Below, piece after piece: positions 1-6,403 of a stretch of DNA of 9,510 nucleotides. The translations under genes were made by a program, and so were the position numbers. The notes beneath the pieces were generated by a model. It saw only the letters and a list, made by a program, of their open reading frames with translations, made no database searches and was not told the origin of the DNA. The DNA comes from Patulibacter sp. (lineage in GTDB: Bacteria > Actinomycetota > Thermoleophilia > Solirubrobacterales > Solirubrobacteraceae). Numbering within the stretch: the first letter of the stretch is position 1; every line of letters starts with the position of its first letter. The stretch covers positions 1-9,510 of the forward strand of contig JAVHXX010000143.1 of assembly GCA_031119595.1 (NCBI GenBank). Direction: 5' to 3'.

Positions 1-1
1 G

Positions 2-433
2 AGCGAGCTCTCGCCCCGCGACTCCGAGCTGCTCGTCCTGCCCGGCGCCGCGCTTTGGGACGCAGGCGGCGGCGAGGAGTTCGCCGACGCCGCGCGAGCG
101 TTCCTCGCGGCCGGCGTCCCGGTCGCGGCGATCTGCGGTGCGACCGTCGGCCTCGCTCGCGCCGGCCTGCTCGACGACCGCCCACACACCAGCGCGGCGC
201 TCGCCTACCTCCAGGGCGCCCCCGGCTATCGCGGCGCCGAGCAGTACCGCGACGAGCGTGCCGTCGCCGCGGACGGCCTGATCACCGCGGGTCCGGACTC
301 GCCGGTCCAGTTCGCGGCCGCCACGCTCGTCGAGCTGGGGCTCATCGACGACGAGCTCCGTGCCGCGTACGAGGGCGTGTTCTCGTCGGCGGACGCCTCC
401 CGCTTCCCCGAGCTGATGGCGGCGCGTGCGTGA
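2..433 (+). CDS. DJ-1/PfpI-family protein (type 1 glutamine amidotransferase-like), 5' end missing
   Basis: The frame is open from the left edge and gives 143 residues before TGA; the start lies outside the window. The fragment shows the nucleophile elbow of the DJ-1/PfpI fold: the stretch VPVAAICGATVGLARAGLL places the likely catalytic cysteine at fragment residue 45, followed by the family-typical RPHTS segment (60-64). LLVLPGAALWD near residue 11 fits the strand/loop before the helix that precedes the elbow. Members of this superfamily include glyoxalases, chaperone-like hydrolases, amidotransferase-like enzymes and redox sensors; the fragment does not tell which. Its stop overlaps the start of the following MarR-type gene (GTGA, 430-433), so the two are almost certainly co-transcribed and translationally coupled. 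A role in handling or sensing reactive small molecules would fit that pairing but is inference. Confidence 0.85.
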   Translation, partial: SELSPRDSELLVLPGAALWDAGGGEEFADAARAFLAAGVPVAAICGATVGLARAGLLDDRPHTSAALAYLQGAPGYRGAEQYRDERAVAADGLITAGPDSPVQFAAATLVELGLIDDELRAAYEGVFSSADASRFPELMAARA

Positions 434-918
434 GCGACACGCGCGACGCCACCCCGGACCGATCCGACTGGCCGGTCGCGACCCCGTCGACGCCCGAGGG
501 GCTCGCACTGACCGAGCTGATCCTGGCGACGTTCCGGGTCCACGGACAGCTGATGGATGCGGCGCAACGGCTCGCCGCCGCCGGTGGGATCACCGCGGCG
601 TGGTGGCAGGTCCTCGGCGGCGTCCTCGACGGCCCGCTCACCGTGGCCGGCATCGCGCGACGCATGGGGATGTCGCGGCAGGGCGTCCAGCGGGTCGCCG
701 ACCTCCTCGTGGACCGCGGCCTCGCCGAGTACCGCGACAACCCCGACCACCGTCGGTCGAGGCTCCTGGCCTGCACGGAGGCCGGCTACCACGCGGTGCG
801 CCTCGTGTCGGTCGCCCAGCATCCCTGGGCAGCCGAGATCGGCGACACGGTCGGCGCGGATCGTCTGCGCGAGGCCACCGCCACGCTGGAGCGCCTCAGC
901 GCCGTGCTCGACGGCTGA
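430..918 (+). CDS. MarR-family winged helix-turn-helix transcriptional regulator
   Basis: Predicted product of 162 residues. The GTG start at 430 overlaps the previous stop by 4 bp; I chose it because an earlier start in this frame would read through the DJ-1 gene. The frame carries a typical MarR core: an N-terminal dimerisation helix (about 25-50, LALTELILATFRVHGQLMD), then ITAAWWQVLGGVLDGPLTV, a helix-turn-helix with IARRMGMSRQGVQRVADLL as helices 75-93 (recognition helix near 82-93), and a beta wing with YRDNPDHRRSRLL (101-113). A C-terminal helix (about 142-160) would complete the dimer interface. MarR proteins are dimeric repressors or activators that often answer to phenolics or oxidants and commonly control adjacent genes, here presumably the DJ-1/PfpI gene. 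No strong Shine-Dalgarno precedes the start, in keeping with coupling. The gene ends only 3 bp from the stop of the convergent cyclase gene. Confidence 0.85.
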   Translation: MSDTRDATPDRSDWPVATPSTPEGLALTELILATFRVHGQLMDAAQRLAAAGGITAAWWQVLGGVLDGPLTVAGIARRMGMSRQGVQRVADLLVDRGLAEYRDNPDHRRSRLLACTEAGYHAVRLVSVAQHPWAAEIGDTVGADRLREATATLERLSAVLDG

Positions 919-921
919 ACG

Positions 922-3171
922 TCAGGCGGCGTCGGACGACGCGACGTCGACCCGCGACACGACGTGCGCGGGCGCGGCGGCGACCCGGTTCCGACCGCTC
1001 CGCTTGGCCTCGTAGAGGGCGGCGTCCGCGCGACGCGAGAGGTCGTCGAAGTCGAAGGTGGACCCGGGAAGCGTGGCCGCCACCCCGAAGGATCCGGTGA
1101 TGCCCGCGCCGGCCACGTCGATCGTGGCGAGCGCCGCGCGCAGGGTCGTCGCGAGGGCCATCGCCTGGGCTTCGCTGGCCGGGATCACGATGAGGAATTC
1201 GTCGCCCCCGAGCCGGAACCCCCACTCGAGCGCGCGCAGGTGCGCGCGGGTGGCCTCGCCGACGGCCTGCAGGACGGCGTCTCCGGCGGCGTGACCGTAG
1301 GTGTCGTTGAGCGCCTTGAACGCGTCGACGTCGAACGCGATCACGGAGACGTCGACCGCACCGAGCGACGACTGCTTCGCGAGCTCGTCGAGCCGGGATT
1401 GCAGCGCGGCGCGGGTGAGGAGCCCGGTGAGCGGGTCGACGACGGCCTGCGTCTTGAACTCGATCGCCGAGCGCCCGGCCACGCTGCTCATGAGCGCGAA
1501 CCCGGCGACGACCAGCATCGGTGGCAGGAGGAGCGCCGGCTGCGGTCCGAGGAGGTCCGGACGCGACAGCAGCCCGCCGAGCACGATCAACGTGAGCGTG
1601 ATGACCGAGGCAACGAGGATCCCGCGTGAGGGGAACACGGCGGTGACGCTGATCATCATCGGGACGAACAGGACGAGCATGTACGGCTCGCCGGTCTCGA
1701 CGATGAGCGCCCCGCAGAAGATGCCGAGCTGGACGGCGAACCAGGCGGCGCCGAGCGCGAGCTCGGGACGCCGGATGCGACGGATCCGCCGCTCGACGAC
1801 GTGGTAGCCCACGACCGGCAGGATGGCCGGCAGCATGAGGTGCCACCCGAGCCACGGGATCGAGGCGGCGAGCGCCAGACCGATCATGCCGAGCGCGCCG
1901 TGGTGGGTCCCGGCCATCGCCCGGGCCGCCATGCGGATGTGTTCGCGCTCGAAGTCGCCACGGACCAGCCAGTTGCGGTCGTCGTGACCGAACGACACCG
2001 CCGTCGCCACGAGGGATTCGCGGTGCACCGCGGGTTCCGGCTGCCCCGCAGGGTCCGGGGCCACGACCGTGAGGGTCGTTGCCTCCGCACCGGCGGCCGC
2101 CGGGACCGTCGCGGACGCCGGCGTCTCCACGGGCTCCGGGGTGAGGGCCACGGCGACCCGGTCGCGGCCGGTGCGCTTGGCGTCGTACAGGGCGGCGTCG
2201 GCGCGCGCGAGGAGGTCCTTCACCGTGAGATGGTCGAGGGTCGAGCAGGCCACGCCGATCGACACGGTGATCGGACGGCCCTCGATCGGCGCGTCGCGCA
2301 CGACGCTCCGGAGGCGCTCCCCGATCTGTTCCATCTGGTCGGTGTCGGCGCCGGCGACGAGCGCGACGAATTCCTCTCCGCCCGCGCGGTAGAGCGGCGT
2401 CAGCGGGCCGAGCTCGCTGCGCATCCGGCGGACCGTCTCCTCGAGCACGGCGTCCCCGGCGCTGTGGCCGAGTTCGTCGTTGACGGCCTTGAAGTGGTCG
2501 AGGTCGGCCATGAGCACGCCGACACGGATCGGCAGCTGGGTGCCCTCCTCCGCCAGCTCGGTGAGGCGCAGTTCGAGGGCCATGCGGTTGAGGGCCCCGG
2601 TCAGAGGATCGGTCATCGCCCGGTCACGGGACTCCACCTCGAGGCGGCGGACCATCACCGCCGGCAGGCTCACGCAGAGCAGGACGCCGAGCGGCAGGAT
2701 GAGGATCGGCGGCGCATCGGCGATGCGCGACGGCGAGATGGCGAACGCCGCGCCCGCCATGCCGAGCGCCGTCCAGAGGAGGAAGGCACTGGCGAGCCGC
2801 GGCGGGAAGAGCAGGCACGCGGCGGCCGCGGGCAGGATCAGCAGGCCGAGCGCGTCGAGTCCGTAGCGGGTGGCGACGGCGAAGATCCCGACGAGCATGA
2901 GCTGCGTCCACACGAGCGACGCGACGAGCGGCAGTTCGGGTCGCCGGGGACGACGCAGGGCGGCGCCGAGCAGCGCGAAGCCGGCGACGATCGCGGCGAT
3001 GAACGGCAGCACGGCGACGCCGTACGTGAACGGCGCGAGGACCGTGGCGGGCGCGAGGAGCGCGAGCGCCGGGCCGCGGGCACCACGGAGCCGGACCGCG
3101 AGTCCGAGGATGCGACCGCGCTCGTCGGCGTCGAGCGACCATCGGCGGCGGAGTGTCGTGTGGAATGCCAC
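922..3171 (-). CDS. Membrane protein with two tandem six-helix + GGDEF modules (putative diguanylate cyclase)
   Basis: Predicted product of 749 residues from a GTG at 3171, the only usual start codon in this frame before the first internal Met at 138; GAAGAG lies about 7 bases upstream. Module 1: about six hydrophobic helices (33-173), then a GGDEF domain with DPLTG (188-192), DLDHFKAVND (223-232), GGEEF (264-268) and ADAALYDAKR (324-333). A Pro/Ala-rich linker (about 343-400) follows. Module 2: about six helices (425-566), DPLTG (579-583), DVDAFKALND (614-623), GGDEF (655-659) and ADAALYEAKR (715-724). GGDEF domains join two GTP into c-di-GMP as dimers; metal-binding and signature residues look intact in both, so both may be active. 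The inhibitory I-site RxxD is absent in copy 1 (GPLT, 255-258) and altered in copy 2 (RALE, 646-649). No EAL or HD-GYP phosphodiesterase domain is present. The membrane parts are unrecognised and may be sensors. Confidence 0.93.
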   Translation of the reverse strand: MAFHTTLRRRWSLDADERGRILGLAVRLRGARGPALALLAPATVLAPFTYGVAVLPFIAAIVAGFALLGAALRRPRRPELPLVASLVWTQLMLVGIFAVATRYGLDALGLLILPAAAACLLFPPRLASAFLLWTALGMAGAAFAISPSRIADAPPILILPLGVLLCVSLPAVMVRRLEVESRDRAMTDPLTGALNRMALELRLTELAEEGTQLPIRVGVLMADLDHFKAVNDELGHSAGDAVLEETVRRMRSELGPLTPLYRAGGEEFVALVAGADTDQMEQIGERLRSVVRDAPIEGRPITVSIGVACSTLDHLTVKDLLARADAALYDAKRTGRDRVAVALTPEPVETPASATVPAAAGAEATTLTVVAPDPAGQPEPAVHRESLVATAVSFGHDDRNWLVRGDFEREHIRMAARAMAGTHHGALGMIGLALAASIPWLGWHLMLPAILPVVGYHVVERRIRRIRRPELALGAAWFAVQLGIFCGALIVETGEPYMLVLFVPMMISVTAVFPSRGILVASVITLTLIVLGGLLSRPDLLGPQPALLLPPMLVVAGFALMSSVAGRSAIEFKTQAVVDPLTGLLTRAALQSRLDELAKQSSLGAVDVSVIAFDVDAFKALNDTYGHAAGDAVLQAVGEATRAHLRALEWGFRLGGDEFLIVIPASEAQAMALATTLRAALATIDVAGAGITGSFGVAATLPGSTFDFDDLSRRADAALYEAKRSGRNRVAAAPAHVVSRVDVASSDAA

Positions 3172-3180
3172 ATACCACTC

Positions 3181-3200
3181 TTCGGTATCGCTCAGCCGAA
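3181..3200 (-). repeat. Short inverted repeat in the leader of the double-GGDEF gene
   Basis: Arms TTCGG (3181-3185) and CCGAA (3196-3200) flank a 10-base loop, 9 bases before the GTG start of the cyclase gene. In the mRNA the downstream arm runs into the GAAGAG that is the best ribosome-binding candidate, so a hairpin could hide part of it. Five pairs is short, and chance occurrence in GC-rich DNA is likely. I see no c-di-GMP riboswitch architecture here; the 69-bp gap is too short for one. Confidence 0.25.
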
Positions 3201-3240
3201 AATAAGGCGCATCGACGTTCCGCCCTGCGTCGGAGCGTGT

Positions 3241-4122
3241 TCAATCGACGTTCGTCCGAGGCTGCACGGCCGTGATGGCGCCGAGGAGGCGTCTGCGGAG
3301 TACGTTGCCGCGCTCGCCGAATGTCCGTTGGCGGGCCGCGTAGCCGCGCTTCCCCGCCGCCGTCTCGATCGCCACCGGCGCGTATCCCAGGGCGGTGAGG
3401 TCGTAGGGCGAGGCCTGCATGTCGAGGGTGCGGATGTCGAGGGCGAGCTCGAACGCATCGGCGACGAGATCGCTCGGCATCGCCGGCGCCAGTTTGAACG
3501 CCCACCGGTAGAGGTCCATGCCAGCGTGCAGGCAACCGGGCTGCTCGAGCTCGAGCATCGTGTCGCGGCTGGGGCTGAGCGTGTTCCGTGGGAGCGCCTC
3601 GGCGGTGAAGAAGCGGGTGGCGTCGAAGTGGCTGCAGGCCAGCGTGGCGCCCTCCACGACGGCGTTCGTGCCCTCGGCGCCGAGGCGGAGGGGCCAGGTC
3701 GGATGCCGCCGCTCCTCGGGCTGCCGGTACACCATCGCCCACTCGTGCAGGCCGAAGCAGCCGGTGTGGATGGGCCGCTCGAGCGTGCGCTCGAGGATCT
3801 GCCGGATGAACGCGAGCCCACGACCTCGGACCGCGAGGAACGCGTCGACGTCGACGCTCACGGCGCCGGAGCCGGCGTCGACGTGCATGTAGGTCCACGA
3901 GGCGCACGGGTCGTCGGCGGCGCCCTCGAGGACGATCCCGGCGCCCGGGCTCCAGCGGCGCAGCTTGCCCGGGGTGTGGCCGTAGTAGTCGAACAGGAAG
4001 TCGATGACCGGGTGGCGTTCCTTGCGGTCACGGCGGGCGAGGTGCCCCTCGGTGAGGCGCGCGATCCGCGCCTCGTGCGCGGCCGCCCGGGGCCGCCAGT
4101 CGTGCTCGGCGAGCCGCAGCAT
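3241..4122 (-). CDS. Conserved actinobacterial protein commonly annotated as 3-methyladenine DNA glycosylase
   Basis: Predicted product of 293 residues from the ATG at 4122; a GTG in frame at 4140 is an alternative that adds six residues. GGAG sits just two bases before the ATG, unusually close. From memory of the family, the sequence matches an actinobacterial group usually labelled 3-methyladenine DNA glycosylase: HPVIDFLFDYY (37-47), LRRWSPG (54-60), FGLHEWAMVY (123-132), SHFDATRFF (164-172), EQPGCLHAGMDLY (193-205) and ASPYDLTALGY (237-247). I see no helix-hairpin-helix of the AlkA/Tag kind and no recognisable AAG (MPG) motif, so the assigned reaction, removal of alkylated adenine from DNA, should be treated as inherited annotation. 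The protein is soluble with no signal peptide, and rich in conserved His, Cys and Trp. It starts 41 bp after the ABC permease and ends 69 bp before the cyclase gene, suggesting shared transcription. Confidence 0.8.
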   Translation of the reverse strand: MLRLAEHDWRPRAAAHEARIARLTEGHLARRDRKERHPVIDFLFDYYGHTPGKLRRWSPGAGIVLEGAADDPCASWTYMHVDAGSGAVSVDVDAFLAVRGRGLAFIRQILERTLERPIHTGCFGLHEWAMVYRQPEERRHPTWPLRLGAEGTNAVVEGATLACSHFDATRFFTAEALPRNTLSPSRDTMLELEQPGCLHAGMDLYRWAFKLAPAMPSDLVADAFELALDIRTLDMQASPYDLTALGYAPVAIETAAGKRGYAARQRTFGERGNVLRRRLLGAITAVQPRTNVD

Positions 4123-4163
4123 CGCTCCATGATCGCGCACGGGCGCGGACACGGGGACGGCGC

Positions 4164-4945
4164 CTACGCGCGGAGCTTGTAGCCGGTCGTGAAGAGCCGC
4201 AGGTTCACGGTGAACAGCGCCGCGACCGCCACCGCGAGCAGTCCGAGCGACAGCGCCACGCTCGCCTCGGTGTAGCCGAGGAACCCGTACCGGACCAGGT
4301 TGATCATGTAGTAGACGGGGTTCAGGTGGGTGAGCGTGCGGTAGGGCTCGGGCAGCAGGGCCGAGCTGTAGAACACCCCGCCGAGGAAGATCAGCGGCTG
4401 CAGGATGAACGTCTGCGCAAAGGAGACGTCGTCGAACTGCTCGGCGCGCACGCCGACGAGCACGCCGAGCTGGGAGAAGAAGAACCCGACGAGGAAGAGC
4501 GCCGCGAGCAGGACGAGCGGATGGTGCACCGGCAACGAGTGGTCGCCCGACACCGCGAACAGGGCGGTCGCACACAGGAACGTGAGCGTGGAGATGAGCA
4601 GCCCACGGAGGAACCCGCCGAGCGAGAACGCGAGCAGCAGTTCGAGCGGCGATGCCGGCGACGACAGCTGGTCGTCGATCGCCCGCTGGAACTTCTGCTG
4701 GAGGATCGACGAGGAGTTGTTCGAGAAGGCGTTGATCGCCCAGGCCATCATGATCAGGCCGGGCACGATGAAGACGACGTAGTCGTAGCCGTGGAGCGAC
4801 TTCACCCGCGATCCCAGGGCCGCACCGAAGACGGAGATGTAGAGGAAGGTCTCGAGCAGCGGGGCGCCGAGCGTCTGCCGCTTGATCTTCCAGAAGCGGC
4901 TGCATTCCCGCCTCAGGAGCGAGACGAACCTGATCTGTGCCTCGG

Positions 4946-4949
<4 letters not shown>
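4164..4949 (-). CDS. ABC-2 type transporter permease (YadH-like)
   Basis: Predicted product of 261 residues with about six membrane helices: approximately 29-47, 56-75, 104-132, 144-168, 180-200 and 230-254. The C-terminal half has the ABC-2 signature region PLIFLGGVFYSSALLPEP (185-202) followed by LNPVYYMINLVRYGFLG (209-225), typical of the E. coli YadH, NodJ and DrrB-like exporter permeases. The start at 4949 overlaps the stop of the ATPase gene as ATGA (4946-4949), and GAGG lies seven bases upstream, which fixes this start and shows translational coupling. The permease should form the membrane dimer of a two-gene exporter with the upstream ATPase. The substrate is unknown; drugs, polysaccharides and lipids are all carried by this class. 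The PadR gene immediately upstream favours export of a toxic compound, by inference. Confidence 0.92.
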
Positions 4950-5764
<815 letters not shown>

Positions 5765-5780
5765 GGCCGGGGAGTATGGA

Positions 5781-5820
5781 TCACCTGGCCCGAACGGGGC
5801 GTCCGCCTTGACTCAGGTGA
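5781..5820 (-). repeat. Inverted repeat across the padR stop codon
   Basis: A perfect 7-bp pair, TCACCTG (5781-5787) and CAGGTGA (5814-5820), brackets the padR stop and most of the gap to the ATPase gene, and encloses a small CCCG/CGGG hairpin (5789-5798). There is no T-tract, so it is not a standard intrinsic terminator. It could be an intercistronic hairpin that adjusts readthrough or message stability, or chance. Confidence 0.3.
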
Positions 5821-6343
5821 GTGCGTCTGGCAGCCCGGACTCGGCCTGGGCGATGGCGTCGAGCAGCCAGCCCCGGGTGACCGGCATGACGCGCTGTCCG
5901 AGGTCGATCATGCTCGCGAACGCCGAGGGTGTGGCGCGTGACGCGGTCTCCTTCGCGAGGCGGTCGAGCTCCTCCATGTGGGCCTCGAGGTGTGCGAGCT
6001 CGCGGCGCAGGACGGTCAGCCGGTCGGCGGGTTCGAGCAGTGAGGTCAGGAAGAGCCGGAGCGACGACTCGTCGCGCACCTTCCGCACCGGTTCGGTCTC
6101 GACGAGCCACTCGCGCAGCACCTGCCTCCCGGCAGCGGTGGCGGCGAAGCTCTTGCTGTTGCGGGCGCCCTCCCCCACGACCTCGACCAGCCCTTCGTCG
6201 GACAACCGCTTCAGCTCCGGGTAGATCTGCGAGTGGCTGGCGTGCCAGGCGTAGTCGAGGGAGCGGTCGAAGATGCGGGCGAGCTCGTACCCGGTCGACG
6301 GGAACGCGGCGGTGAGGCCGAGGAGCGCGTACCGGAGCGACAT
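5813..6343 (-). CDS. PadR-family transcriptional regulator (two-domain type)
   Basis: Predicted product of 176 residues. The N-terminal winged helix (1-80) begins with the characteristic MSLRYALLGLTAAFPSTGYEL (MSLRYALLGL opening, GYEL turn) and has a recognition helix at HSQIYPELKRLSDEGLVE (37-54), with the wing near 55-70. The C-terminal part (90-170) is helical, including a charged coiled-coil-like stretch (105-133) for dimerisation, matching the subfamily-1 PadR length. Such repressors respond to phenolic acids or to the drugs that the neighbouring pump exports, as LmrR does. I chose ATG 6343, where the family opening starts; longer reading to 6439 would translate through the operator. There is no Shine-Dalgarno, but a TACGAT -10 candidate lies so that transcription would begin at the start codon. 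Neighbours, an ABC-2 exporter downstream and a divergent MFS exporter, are its likely targets. Confidence 0.92.
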   Translation of the reverse strand: MSLRYALLGLTAAFPSTGYELARIFDRSLDYAWHASHSQIYPELKRLSDEGLVEVVGEGARNSKSFAATAAGRQVLREWLVETEPVRKVRDESSLRLFLTSLLEPADRLTVLRRELAHLEAHMEELDRLAKETASRATPSAFASMIDLGQRVMPVTRGWLLDAIAQAESGLPDALT

Positions 6344-6349
6344 CGGCCC

Positions 6350-6380
6350 ATCGTATCGCCCGTCGGCCTTGACATGTAAA
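6350..6380 (-). promoter_or_regulatory. Candidate padR promoter, predicted leaderless
   Basis: On the minus strand TTTACA (6380-6375; 5 of 6 match to TTGACA) is followed after 19 bp by TACGAT (6355-6350), which fits the actinobacterial TANNNT -10 form. Seven bases on is 6343, the first base of the padR ATG, so a leaderless transcript is predicted. The -35 lies inside the inverted-repeat operator, giving a direct way to autorepression. The 19-bp spacing is slightly long. Confidence 0.4.
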
Positions 6381-6394
6381 ACTCGACATGTCAA
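6369..6394. promoter_or_regulatory. Perfect inverted repeat, probable PadR operator
   Basis: TTGACATGT (6369-6377) and ACATGTCAA (6386-6394) are exact reverse complements separated by eight bases. The core ATGT-N8-ACAT is the arrangement reported for PadR-family operators. It sits alone in the 60-bp gap between divergent padR and MFS genes, is AT-rich against a GC-rich background, and covers the likely -35 elements of both directions. Binding of a PadR dimer here would block both promoters. The match in form is seen in the sequence; the assignment to this PadR is inferred from position. Confidence 0.8.
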
Positions 6395-6397
6395 TTT
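6369..6397 (+). promoter_or_regulatory. Candidate promoter of the MFS transporter, predicted leaderless
   Basis: TTGACA (6369-6374) is a perfect -35 hexamer, followed after 17 bp by CAATTT (6392-6397), a weak -10 that keeps only the A2 and T6 positions. The predicted start of transcription, seven bases on, is 6404, the A of the MFS ATG. The lack of any Shine-Dalgarno before that ATG agrees with a leaderless message. The inverted repeat covers the -35 and the spacer, so repressor binding would exclude RNA polymerase. Confidence 0.45.
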
Positions 6398-6403
6398 CGG
6401 CAC

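Noticed and set aside
3211..3253. 10-bp direct repeat ATCGACGTTC at 3211-3220 and 3244-3253
   Set aside because: Only two copies, one inside the 3' end of a coding region, with no mirror symmetry or third copy. Probably chance.
1801..4182. Plus-strand open frame of 793 codons opposite the cyclase and glycosylase-like genes
   Set aside because: It is antisense to two well-supported genes. Its translation is dominated by Arg, Gly, Glu and His with no recognisable domain, as expected for the complementary frame of high-GC coding DNA.
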